Shown here: positions 9,571 to 17,930 of the stretch, one piece after another
How the letters are laid out: each line of letters opens with the position of its first letter
How positions within the stretch are numbered: position 1 is the first letter of the stretch
Source: Arthrobacter sp042667405
GTDB lineage: Bacteria > Actinomycetota > Actinomycetes > Actinomycetales > Micrococcaceae
Reading direction: 5' to 3'
DNA: 64,000 nt
Assembly (NCBI RefSeq): GCF_042667405.1
Contig: NZ_JBHVAL010000018.1
Location: 28,793-92,792, forward strand
Position numbers and translations under genes: made by a program
The notes under the pieces: generated by a model
The model's input: the letters and a program-made list of their open reading frames with translations, nothing else
The model's database searches: none
What the model was told of the DNA's origin: nothing

Positions 9571-9697
9571 TGTTAAAGGGTACTTGGTGCAGTAAAACGC
9601 AGGTGCGGCGGATAGCCCACGTCACAATTCCATAAGCAACGATTCTTCCGTTGACATCGCTCTGTTCCTTCAGGGAGCGCTGGCATAGTCTCTCTAC

Positions 9698-10393
9698 ATG
9701 AGTCCAGACGCCTTGGTTGAAGACATTGCGCACCTGTTGGAAGTCTGGGTGGCCGGCTGGTCCGGCTGCCGGGGCTACGAGTCGCGCCAGGAAGGCCGCT
9801 TTCCTGCCGCTTTTCGCGCCGACAAGACCGGTGACTGGGAGTACTTCGCCCATGATCCGTCCGATGACGAGTTCGCTGCCTTGGCGGGCAAGACAGCAGA
9901 ATCCCCTAGCCGGATCCTGACCATCCTCACCAATGACGTCCAACGGTACAAATACCTTGCCGAACAACACGGGCTGACTGTGACGTCGGCTTCCCAGACC
10001 ATGATGATCGTTGACATGGAAACCCAGGACGCTGAAGATCCATGGCTCCCCGACGACGACCTCGAACTTGCCACCTCCGAATCCAATGGCGTCCATCACG
10101 CCGTAGTGCACGCAGGCGAACAGGTGGCTGCCAGCGGAAGGGTCTACGTGGTGAACGGCACCGCCGTGTTTGACAAGATCGTCACCGAGCCGGGGTTCCA
10201 GCGTCGTGGGCTGGGCAGCTTCATCATGAAGGCGCTGGCTGCGCAGGCTTTCTCGCACGACGTCGAAAACGGCCTCCTCCTGGCATCCCTTGACGGCCAG
10301 AAGCTGTACTCGCACCTGGGCTGGGACGTTGTATGCCACGTCCTCATGATGTCGGTCAGCGGAGCAGAAGGTTCGGACCTTTCCGGGAAGTAA
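9698..10393 (+). CDS. GNAT family N-acetyltransferase
   Basis: 231 residues. The C-terminal half is a GNAT fold: AVFDKIVTEPGFQRRGLGSFIMKAL holds the acetyl-CoA pyrophosphate-binding R/Q-x-x-G-x-G/A motif (QRRGLG), followed by GLLLASLDGQKLYSHLGW, typical of the last strand and helix. The N-terminal 110 residues are an extra domain seen in some actinobacterial relatives. It is divergent from trhO across a 127-base gap. Substrate unknown. Confidence 0.85.
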   Translation: MSPDALVEDIAHLLEVWVAGWSGCRGYESRQEGRFPAAFRADKTGDWEYFAHDPSDDEFAALAGKTAESPSRILTILTNDVQRYKYLAEQHGLTVTSASQTMMIVDMETQDAEDPWLPDDDLELATSESNGVHHAVVHAGEQVAASGRVYVVNGTAVFDKIVTEPGFQRRGLGSFIMKALAAQAFSHDVENGLLLASLDGQKLYSHLGWDVVCHVLMMSVSGAEGSDLSGK

Positions 10394-10477
10394 GGCTCGC
10401 CGCTTTGCGGCACTGGCCGAGGGCGGTTCCCTGGGGTGCCGCCGTCGGGCGTCGCTGCAGGGTGACAGAATGATTTG

Positions 10478-12820
10478 GTGGCTGCACCCAATTCCTTGAT
10501 CTCCTTGCTGGGCCGGACCCCGGATCCTGAGCAGCTGCGCCATGTCCACACCATCCCGGCCCGGAAGGCAGTCAACGAGCCCTGGCCGGCTTGGGTACAC
10601 CCCGATGTCGTGGCCAGCTACGGAACCCTGGGCATCCACGAACCGTACCGGCACCAGATCCAAGCTGCCGATATCGCCCACGACGGACAGCACGTGGTCA
10701 TTGCCACAGGAACAGCTTCCGGAAAGTCCCTGGCCTATCAGTTGCCGGCATTGGATGCGATCCACCGTTCCGAATTGCGGGTCCTGTCGGACCCCGGAAA
10801 AATCCACGACGACGGCGCCGTCACCCTCTATCTCTCCCCTACCAAAGCACTGGCTGCTGACCAGCTCGCAGCGATCCGTGCGCTGAACATGCCCACTGTC
10901 CGTGCCGAATCATACGACGGCGACACGGACCTCGCCTCCCGACGCTGGATCAGGGACCACGCCAATTTCATCCTGGCGAACCCCGACATGCTGCACTTTG
11001 GAATCCTTCCCAACCACACGTGGTGGGCAAGGTTCTTCCGAAGGTTGCGCTACGTGATCGTCGACGAGGCACACAGCTACCGCGGGGTCTTTGGATCGCA
11101 TGTAGCAAACCTCATGCGACGGCTGCGGCGGATCTGCGCCTACTACGGTGCAGGGACTTCCTTTCCCGAGCCGGTTTTCATCGCGGCCTCCGCCACCGCA
11201 TCCGATCCCGCCGTTTCCTTCGGACGGCTCATTGGAGCGCCGGTCCGCGAGGTGTCTGAAGATTGCTCCCCTCATGGATCCACTACCGTGGCGTTCTGGG
11301 AGCCCGCGCTGACCGACCTCAAGGGTGAAAACGGAGCCAAACAACGCCGGACAGCAGTCGCCGAAACAGCTGACATCCTGGCCAACCTGGTTTCCTCGCG
11401 GATCCGAACCATCGCCTTCATTAAATCCCGGCGCGGGGCAGAATCCATCGCTTCCATCACCAAAAGACTCCTGGACGAGGTGGACCCCAGCCTCCCTGGC
11501 CGGGTGGCCGCCTACAGATCCGGCTACCTCCCTGAAGAGCGGCGTGCCCTGGAGCAAGCACTCAGGTCCGGCCAACTGCTTGGGGTGTCGAGCACCTCTG
11601 CCCTGGAACTCGGAATTGATATCTCCGGGCTGGACGCTGTGCTGGTGGCCGGTTGGCCCGGCACCCGCGCTTCCCTGTTCCAACAGATTGGCCGGGCAGG
11701 ACGGGCCGGGCAGGACGCAATCGCCGCTTTTGTTGCCAGCGACGATCCCCTGGACACCTACTTGGTGAACCACCCGGAAGCTATCTTTGACGTGTCTGTG
11801 GAAGCCACTGTGTTTGATCCCGGCAACCCTTACGTCCTTGGACCACATCTGTGTGCAGCGGCCGCTGAACTGCCAATCGGCCCGGCGGAGCTCGATCTTT
11901 TCGGCCCGACGGCAGAGGGTTTGCTTGAACGCCTGGTGGCGCAGGGGTACCTGCGCAAGCGGCCCGCCGGCTGGTTCTGGACCCACCCGGAAAGTGCCGC
12001 CGGAATGGTGAATCTGCGGGCCGACGGCGGCGGGCCTGTCAGCATCGTGGACGCCGAAACCGGCTCCCTCCTGGGAACGATGGATTCGCCCCAGACCCAC
12101 TACCAGGCCCATACGGGCGCAATCTACGTTCATCAAGGCGACAGCTACCTTGTGGAGGATCTCAACGAGACCGACCATTGCGTCATGGTGCGGCGGGTGA
12201 ACCCCGATTTCTACACCACTGCGCGGGACGTGACGCAGATCGAGGTTCTCGACACAACGCGCTCGGTTCAATGGGGTGACATCACGGTTCACTTTGGCGA
12301 TGTCAAGGTAACCACTCAAGTTGTGTCCTTCCAGCGAAAAGCGTTGATTTCAAATGAGATCCTTGGCGAAGAGCCCTTGGATCTGGGTGCCCGTGAGCTG
12401 TTCACCAAGGCCGTCTGGTTCGTGGTGGAGAACAGATCACTGCATGGAGCCGGCCTGGTTGAAGCCGAGTTCCCTGGTGCGCTCCATGCGGCAGAGCACG
12501 CCGCCATCGGGCTCCTGCCCTTGGTGGCATCGAGCGACAGGTGGGATATCGGGGGCGTTTCCACGGCCCTGCATGCCGACACCGGGGTCCCGACGATCTT
12601 TGTCTACGACGGACATCCGGGCGGCGCCGGCTTCGCGGAGCGCGGTTTCGAAAAAGCCAAAACATGGTTGACCGCCACCCGGGACGCCATTAAGGCCTGT
12701 GAGTGTGAAACCGGCTGCCCGTCCTGTGTCCAGTCCCCCAAATGCGGCAACAAGAACAACCCCCTGGACAAGGCAGCCGCCATCACCCTGCTTGGTGTCC
12801 TGCTCAAGGATGCTGTCTAA
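10478..12820 (+). CDS. DEAH-box helicase with DUF1998/MZB zinc domain (MrfA/Hrq1-like)
   Basis: SF2 helicase of about 780 residues. Visible motifs: Walker A in ATGTASGKS (near residue 75), motif II IVDEAHSYRG, motif III SATASDP, and motifs V/VI in STSALELGIDISGLD and QQIGRAGRAG. The C-terminus has the four-cysteine MZB zinc site CECETGC-PSCVQSPKC. Relatives include Bacillus MrfA (YprA) and yeast Hrq1, which act in DNA repair. In Actinobacteria this gene is conserved beside Tad secretion genes, as here. Start: TTG 10475 is immediately followed by GTG 10478; I use GTG. Its stop overlaps tail-to-tail with the TadE-like gene (12817-12820). Confidence 0.93.
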   Translation: MAAPNSLISLLGRTPDPEQLRHVHTIPARKAVNEPWPAWVHPDVVASYGTLGIHEPYRHQIQAADIAHDGQHVVIATGTASGKSLAYQLPALDAIHRSELRVLSDPGKIHDDGAVTLYLSPTKALAADQLAAIRALNMPTVRAESYDGDTDLASRRWIRDHANFILANPDMLHFGILPNHTWWARFFRRLRYVIVDEAHSYRGVFGSHVANLMRRLRRICAYYGAGTSFPEPVFIAASATASDPAVSFGRLIGAPVREVSEDCSPHGSTTVAFWEPALTDLKGENGAKQRRTAVAETADILANLVSSRIRTIAFIKSRRGAESIASITKRLLDEVDPSLPGRVAAYRSGYLPEERRALEQALRSGQLLGVSSTSALELGIDISGLDAVLVAGWPGTRASLFQQIGRAGRAGQDAIAAFVASDDPLDTYLVNHPEAIFDVSVEATVFDPGNPYVLGPHLCAAAAELPIGPAELDLFGPTAEGLLERLVAQGYLRKRPAGWFWTHPESAAGMVNLRADGGGPVSIVDAETGSLLGTMDSPQTHYQAHTGAIYVHQGDSYLVEDLNETDHCVMVRRVNPDFYTTARDVTQIEVLDTTRSVQWGDITVHFGDVKVTTQVVSFQRKALISNEILGEEPLDLGARELFTKAVWFVVENRSLHGAGLVEAEFPGALHAAEHAAIGLLPLVASSDRWDIGGVSTALHADTGVPTIFVYDGHPGGAGFAERGFEKAKTWLTATRDAIKACECETGCPSCVQSPKCGNKNNPLDKAAAITLLGVLLKDAV

Positions 12821-13194
12821 GCACCCGACGGTGAACGAGGTGGCCCCGCCCTTGCACGGCCCGTAGCTACGCCCCATCTGAAGGGATAGGCCAATTCGGT
12901 GACGACCTCCACCACCTCGCCGCCCGCCACCACACAGGAGCTCAAGATTGCGTTGTGATGCCGGACCACCTCCGCCGCCACGGCACACGGCTCTCCCGAT
13001 GTCAGCCCCCGGGCAGCGTCTGCCCCCGCCAGGGCGGCCAAGTCGGCGGCTGATGCCGCCCGTGACGCCATCACTCCTGCTTGGGCCAAAAGCAGCACGC
13101 TGAGCAGGAGCGCCGTCACCACGGTTCCCAACGCCAGGGCGAGCACCGATCCTGACCCACGCTCACTGTCAAAACTGAAGGCCCGCCGGGTCAC
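12817..13194 (-). CDS. TadE-like protein of the helicase/secretion neighbourhood (Rv3654c type)
   Basis: A 125-residue pseudopilin-like protein: short basic N-terminus with SERGSGSVLALALG, one membrane helix (VVTALLLSVLLLAQAG), then a small extracytoplasmic domain with ASAADLAALAGADAA and a Cys pair. It matches the actinobacterial TadE-like family named for its position next to the DEAH helicase. The GTG start at 13194 overlaps the stop of the preceding TadE gene (GTGA, 13191-13194), giving translational coupling. Its 3' end overlaps the helicase stop. Confidence 0.87.
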   Translation of the reverse strand: MTRRAFSFDSERGSGSVLALALGTVVTALLLSVLLLAQAGVMASRAASAADLAALAGADAARGLTSGEPCAVAAEVVRHHNAILSSCVVAGGEVVEVVTELAYPFRWGVATGRARAGPPRSPSGA

Positions 13195-13577
13195 GGTGTT
13201 CCTGCCTCTGCGCGGGCGGAGGCAGACGCCGTCAGTCTCCACGGGATAAGCGACCCCATGGTTCCCCCGACCGGTGATGAAGCAGTAACTGTCAGCCAGC
13301 CGCCGTCGGCTGTCAGCGATGAGCTGGCGTCCTCCCCGGCAAGCCGCGTGACGGTGTCCTCCACAACAGCCGCCGTTTCGCCCCGCGCGGAAGCCCGGGC
13401 ACCGGCCCTCGCTGCCTCCTCCAACCGCAGTTGCGTGATGGCCGCAGCGCCGCCCGCCAGCAGGAAAGCCAGCAGCAGCACCACTGCCGGTAACGCGACA
13501 GCGAACTCGGCAGTCACGGCTCCGCGCTCCTGAGCTGCCGGGACAGTCTTCCTGCGGACAGGCAGCGCCTCCATCAT
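13191..13577 (-). CDS. TadE family minor pilin
   Basis: A 128-residue protein with the TadE pattern: ERGAVTAEFAVALPAVVLLLAFLLAG, where the Glu of AEF corresponds to the Glu at position 5 of processed pilins, followed by helix and QLRLEEAARAGARASARG. It is predicted to be a minor pilin of a Flp/Tad-type apparatus. It overlaps DUF4244 upstream (ATGA, 13574-13577) and the TadE-like gene downstream, so all three form one translation-coupled unit. Confidence 0.88.
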   Translation of the reverse strand: MMEALPVRRKTVPAAQERGAVTAEFAVALPAVVLLLAFLLAGGAAAITQLRLEEAARAGARASARGETAAVVEDTVTRLAGEDASSSLTADGGWLTVTASSPVGGTMGSLIPWRLTASASARAEAGTP

Positions 13578-13894
13578 GGCAAGGACAGGGCCGTACGGAT
13601 CACGTTGAGCAGAAAGCCCCGGACTTCTTCGCTGCGAAGGATGACCACCAACAAACCGGCCAAACCAACGGCTGCCAAGGTGGTGATCGCATACTCCGCG
13701 GTGGCCATGCCCCCTTCCGAGCCCATGAGCCGCCTGGGGGATCCTGTCCGGGGCCGTCTCCGACGCCGTACGGGGTCACTCGCACGCTCCGGATCGCGGA
13801 CTGTCACAATGGCTTGCCGTGATTCAGAGTATGTGAGGGCGGGGGCGTTGCGGGCAACCGGCCCGGCAGCAGGTGGACTGAATGTTGTTGTCAC
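13574..13894 (-). CDS. DUF4244 protein, probable Flp-like major pilin
   Basis: A 106-residue protein with a basic N-terminal stretch (RRRRRPRTG) and a single hydrophobic segment in MGSEGGMATAEYAITTLAAVGLAGLLVVIL. The G-M/A-T-A-E-Y-A pattern followed by a hydrophobic helix is that of Flp pilins and DUF4244. The helix spans about residues 66-88. The start is GTG 13894 with AAAGGA upstream. It begins a second transcriptional block, 154 bases after tadC, which may allow higher expression of pilin than of the machine genes; that last point is inference. Confidence 0.82.
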   Translation of the reverse strand: MTTTFSPPAAGPVARNAPALTYSESRQAIVTVRDPERASDPVRRRRRPRTGSPRRLMGSEGGMATAEYAITTLAAVGLAGLLVVILRSEEVRGFLLNVIRTALSLP

Positions 13895-14048
13895 GGTGGG
13901 TTCCTTTCAAAGGGTGCCAGCGGTTCTGGCTGATTCGACTCTTCCGTGGCCCAACAGGGGCCGAAAGTACGCGATTCCTGCAAGTGGATAACCCCTCCAA
14001 AATGACGATTGTGGAGGAAGAGTGCTGGCCGGGGTGGCGAACCACAGT

Positions 14049-14636
14049 TCACGCCGAAGGAAGCATGGCGATCAGCACTGGAGCGATGCCCAGGCAGATG
14101 AAGGCCGGCAAGGAGCAAAGCCCCAACGGCACAACAAGCTTGACGCCCAAAGCAGCCGCCCGCTTTTCAGCGGCCCTGAAGCTTTCACGCCGTTCCCTGG
14201 CGGCCTGGGCGTACAGGATCGATGCTGACGGTGCCCCGGTGAGCGCAGCGAAGGCGAGTGCCTCCTTCAGCCGCAGCACCTCCGGGGAGTGCTGTGCAGG
14301 GGCGCGCCAAGCAGTTTCCCAGTCGGCGCCAATGGCCAACGCACCCACGACGGGTCGCAGTGACTGGCCGATGGGAGGCGAAGCCGCTCCGGCCAGGAGG
14401 TCCAAGGCCCTACCGATGCCGGCTCCGGCGTCCAGCATGGAAGCCACCAGCTCCAGCATCATCGCCGGATCGCGTAGGCCGTCCGTGGAAGTCCCCGCAC
14501 TGCCCGAAGCTCCACTGGCCATCGACGAAACGGGAGGGCCGGCAAAGAGCAGAGTGGCCCGGGTGGGGACAGCTAAGGCGATGACCGCAGCGATGGCCAG
14601 GGCTCCCACCATCAACAGGGTCCCTGTTCCAGGCAT
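14049..14636 (-). CDS. tadC: Type II/IV secretion F-domain membrane protein TadC
   Basis: 195 residues with the T2SSF domain: DPAMMLELVASMLDAGAGIGRALDLLA, a central EALAFAALTGAP segment and terminal hydrophobic helix KLVVPLGLCSLPAFICLGIAPVL. It is an inner-membrane platform protein of the Tad apparatus. The start is ATG 14636, preceded by GGAGGA, and shares one base with the stop of the preceding tadB reading frame (TGATG at 14638-14634). That junction is what reveals the true end of tadB. Confidence 0.88.
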   Translation of the reverse strand: MPGTGTLLMVGALAIAAVIALAVPTRATLLFAGPPVSSMASGASGSAGTSTDGLRDPAMMLELVASMLDAGAGIGRALDLLAGAASPPIGQSLRPVVGALAIGADWETAWRAPAQHSPEVLRLKEALAFAALTGAPSASILYAQAARERRESFRAAEKRAAALGVKLVVPLGLCSLPAFICLGIAPVLIAMLPSA

Positions 14637-15444
14637 CAGATTCCTCCCGCTGCGGCGGCGACCAGCTTGGAAGACCAGATACGGCCGGCAACCGTGAGCA
14701 GCAGTCCGGCAGCCAAGGTGGCAATGCCCCAAGGGTTACCCAGCAGGATGCCCAACGGGTCCACGCCAGGACCATTCCGAGAACCAACCCGAACAATGGA
14801 AGCCATGACAACAGCCGGACGGTGGCCTTGGGTCCTGCGAGCGCGGTCTGCCGGGCAGCCTCGGCGTCTTCCTCAGCTTCGAGCTGCGCCGCGAACCGGG
14901 TGAGGAGATCTGCAAGCGGACACCCGCTGGCTTCGGCTACGTCCAGGCAAGCTGCCAGTTCCATCCACACGCGCCGCTCTGAACTGCCCCGCAGGGGGTA
15001 AGTTTGCGCTGCCGTTCGACGGATCGCATCAGCGGGAGAATTCCCCAGCGTGGAGGCGGCACGCGCAGCGCCCAACACCTTCAAGGAGTCAGCGGATAGA
15101 GCTGGCGGACGGGACGGGAAATCCGCTCCACGTCCACTACCGGTTTGCGCGGCATGTTCCCTGGCGCATCGCGGAGCGTGGACAAGCCACAGCTCTTCCC
15201 ACAGCCCGGACGTTCCGCGGCCGCCGCGGAGCAGGGCCGCCAGCTGCTGGACCAGGACCACCAGTTTGAGCGCGTTGGGAGGACGGTGTCGCAACAGTCG
15301 TCGGGCCCGGAAAGCCCCTGACGGATGCGCGCTCGTGTCCCCTTGCTGGCCCAGGCTTAATATCCTGCGACGGCGGCTTGCCTCGTCACCGCTGAACTGC
15401 AGCCAGACGGCATAGACCAGGACAAGAACGATGATGCTCATCAT
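14636..15444 (-). pseudogene. tadB: TadB-like T2SSF membrane protein, frameshifted near 14766
   Basis: Begins at ATG 15444 (MMSIIVLVLVYAVWLQF), overlapping the tadA stop. The frame is good through the F domain (LAACLDVAEASGCPLADLLTRF, then LLSWLPLFGLVLGMVL). After that the uninterrupted frame turns to Cys/Trp/Pro-rich nonsense running over tadC. In the +1 frame from about 14766 the expected end appears: GVDPLGILLGNPWG, a hydrophobic helix, then KLVAAAAGGI and TGA at 14638, which couples to the tadC start. One missing base (a G in a GG run on the coding strand, CC at 14767) explains it. It may be a real mutation or a homopolymer sequencing error. Confidence 0.85.
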
Positions 15445-16634
15445 GTGCCCAGGCCCAGGGTAAGCCGGCTGGAGAGCTCCGGCCACGCAGGCCCTTCTTC
15501 TATTCCGTCGCGGCGCAGGGTCAACGCGGGGACCACTTCGGGACCTTGGGGTGTCTGTGCCATCATTCCGATGGAAGTCACTTGACGTCCCGTCCGGCCT
15601 CTGGCCACGTGGATCACAACGTCCAATGCCGAGGAGACCTGGAGCTGAACGGCTTCAGCATTCATTCCCGCGAGCGCACCGAGGGCGACAAGCCGTGCAG
15701 GCACCGATTCGGCCGTGTTGGCGTGAATGGTGCCACCTCCGCCCGTGTGCCCGGTGTTGAGCGCCGTTAGGAGTTCCCGTACCTCGGCGCCACGGCATTC
15801 TCCGACAATCAGCCGGTCGGGCCTCATACGCAGTGCCTGACGGACCAGCTCAGCGAGGTCCAGGCTGCCCTCCCCTTCCAAATTGCGGTGGCGCGACTCG
15901 AGGCAGACCACGTGCGGGTGGACCGGGTTTAGTTCGGCGGCATCCTCGATCAGAACCAACCGTTCGTCCGGATGGCTGAGCCCCAGCAGGGTGGAAAGGA
16001 GTGTGGTTTTTCCGGAGCCCGTTGCGCCGCTGATCAGGAAGCTCAGTCGCCGTTCGATGATGGCTCTGAGTACCTCCTCTATTTTTTCGGAGAACATGCC
16101 GCTTGCCCTCAGTTCGGGCAACGTAAACACCTGTTCCCGGCGTATTCGGATGGACAAGAGCGTCCCGGCTGTGGAGATGGGCGCAAGGACTGCATGGACG
16201 CGATAGCCCCCTTTGAGCCGGACGTCGACGCAGGGCGAACCGTCGTCCAGGCGACGTCCCCCTGCGGCAACCAGCCGGGATGCAAGTGACCGGACGTGGT
16301 GCTCAGCGTCGAACCGCAGCAGACTGCGTTCCAGGCCCCGCCCCCGGTCGAACCACACCGAGTCCGGTCCGTTGACGAAAATGTCGGTGACCAAGGGGTC
16401 TTGGGCGAGTTGTTGCAAGGGCCCCAATCCGCTCAATTCAGCATTAATGGACTCGGCGGCATCCAAGGCACCGGCTGTGCCCAGCAACCTGCCACTGGCC
16501 TGTATGGCTGCCGCCACCGTCGACGGCGTGACCGGTCCCCGGCCGGCAAGTACCGATTCACGAACCGTCTCGAGAAGCACGGTGTCCAGCTTTGGAGCGT
16601 GCCGGCGGCGCTGCCCTTCAAGGAACCGGCTCAT
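15441..16634 (-). CDS. tadA: Tad secretion ATPase TadA (CpaF family)
   Basis: 397-residue hexameric secretion ATPase that powers pilus assembly. Visible: Walker A GATGSGKTTLLS near residue 202, the Asp box region LVLIEDAAELNPVHPHVV, Walker B-type RPDRLIVGECRGAEV, and the His box TGHTGGGGTIHANTAES. Length is normal for actinobacterial members. The start ATG overlaps the ssd stop and its own stop overlaps the tadB start (both ATGA), so ssd-tadA-tadB-tadC are translation-coupled. Confidence 0.94.
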   Translation of the reverse strand: MSRFLEGQRRRHAPKLDTVLLETVRESVLAGRGPVTPSTVAAAIQASGRLLGTAGALDAAESINAELSGLGPLQQLAQDPLVTDIFVNGPDSVWFDRGRGLERSLLRFDAEHHVRSLASRLVAAGGRRLDDGSPCVDVRLKGGYRVHAVLAPISTAGTLLSIRIRREQVFTLPELRASGMFSEKIEEVLRAIIERRLSFLISGATGSGKTTLLSTLLGLSHPDERLVLIEDAAELNPVHPHVVCLESRHRNLEGEGSLDLAELVRQALRMRPDRLIVGECRGAEVRELLTALNTGHTGGGGTIHANTAESVPARLVALGALAGMNAEAVQLQVSSALDVVIHVARGRTGRQVTSIGMMAQTPQGPEVVPALTLRRDGIEEGPAWPELSSRLTLGLGT

Positions 16635-17749
16635 CGGAGGACTCCGTTCAGTTCCAGCACGTCCTCCGCGAAGCGGCAGACGTCCTTTCGGCGGCCAAGT
16701 TCAAGCAGCCTGCCGAGCTCTGTCCCGGCCCCCACTCCGCGTACCTCAGGGACCACGCCAACCAGCGGGATCCCGAGTGACTCGGCGATGAAAGCCGGCT
16801 GTACCGGCGACGCATTGCTCCCGCGTACCAAAAGGCGAATGTCCACGGGCGGGAGCTCATCCAGGATCCGGCCGGAAGCTACCGCTGACCTCAAGTGACC
16901 GGTTGTGAGGAGCAACAGATTGTCGCAGTCCCACGAGAGTCTTCCCACACCCTCGCCACTGCGTCCGAGGTCCACAATGATGAGCTCGAACCCCCGGCGG
17001 GCAGCATCCATAATTGCCACCACAGCTGCCGCATCAGGAGTTTGCACCGGTTCACGGGTACCGGGCCAGGACAAGTACCGGAAACCACCAGCGGCAGGCA
17101 GGGAATCCCTGAACTGTGCAGGGTCAATGCTTCCCCTGCTTTCCTGGAAGTCCGGCCATCGAAGGCCCGGGACCGGTTCATCCGTGACCGCAAGCTCCAG
17201 TCCACCTCCCCATGGATCGCCGTCGATCAGCAAGGTGCTGACTCCTTGGGAGGCCGCGGCCTGGGCAAGCCAGATCGCGGCCGTAGAGGCCCCCGCACCA
17301 CCACAGCCACCAACGATCCCGGTCATAGTTCCACCGGGGTCGGGCGAACCCGACATGGTCAAGTGTTCAGCAAGCCACGCTGCGGCTTCGGGAAGGACTG
17401 CCACGCGTTCAGCTCCCAGCGCGGTGGCCAAACGCCATAATCCCTCTCCATCGCCGCCCTTGCCCAGCAATACAGAAGGGGCCCTCCGACGTGGTGGCAG
17501 TTCACGAATATCACTGCCCACCAAGACAACATCGGCGCCGTCCCATCCATGGGCGGCCTCCGCGACGCTCACGGCTGTTCGCAGAGTTCCACCTGCCGCA
17601 GCCACTATCCGCTTTGCTTCTTCCTGGAGGTATGGATCGGCCGAAACAAGGAGCACCCCGGAGGTCTCCCGCGGCAGCCAATAGCCGCCCGGGTCCCCCT
17701 CCTCTGGCTGGTCGATGGGTTGCCTCTGCCGACGAATTCGCTTGCTCAT
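16631..17749 (-). CDS. ssd: CpaE-like / septum-site-determining protein Ssd
   Basis: 372 residues. A receiver-like N-terminal region (VLLVSADPYLQEEAKRIV) is followed by a MinD/CpaE-type P-loop domain: GIVGGCGGAGASTAAIWLAQAA (deviant Walker A), LLIDGDPWGGGLEL, and LIIVDLGRSGEG. It matches the actinobacterial CpaE-like family of the helicase/secretion neighbourhood; the Mycobacterium tuberculosis member is called Ssd and affects septum formation. It is the first gene of the Tad operon, divergent from the polymerase-like gene across about 180 bases that should hold both promoters. Confidence 0.88.
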   Translation of the reverse strand: MSKRIRRQRQPIDQPEEGDPGGYWLPRETSGVLLVSADPYLQEEAKRIVAAAGGTLRTAVSVAEAAHGWDGADVVLVGSDIRELPPRRRAPSVLLGKGGDGEGLWRLATALGAERVAVLPEAAAWLAEHLTMSGSPDPGGTMTGIVGGCGGAGASTAAIWLAQAAASQGVSTLLIDGDPWGGGLELAVTDEPVPGLRWPDFQESRGSIDPAQFRDSLPAAGGFRYLSWPGTREPVQTPDAAAVVAIMDAARRGFELIIVDLGRSGEGVGRLSWDCDNLLLLTTGHLRSAVASGRILDELPPVDIRLLVRGSNASPVQPAFIAESLGIPLVGVVPEVRGVGAGTELGRLLELGRRKDVCRFAEDVLELNGVLR

Positions 17750-17930
17750 GACAACACACTGGCCTAACCCCCAAGCTCGGATAAGCTCCCAAAGCCCGTA
17801 TGTGCAAAACCTCGCCCATTTGCAAGCCGGAAGCTGCTTGTGGAGGACAGGTCACGCGTTCAAGTCCGGCCTGGGCAGCAAACCGCTGCCTGAACGGCAG
17901 CAGTCCCTCCAACAGGGCAGAATGGGACGC

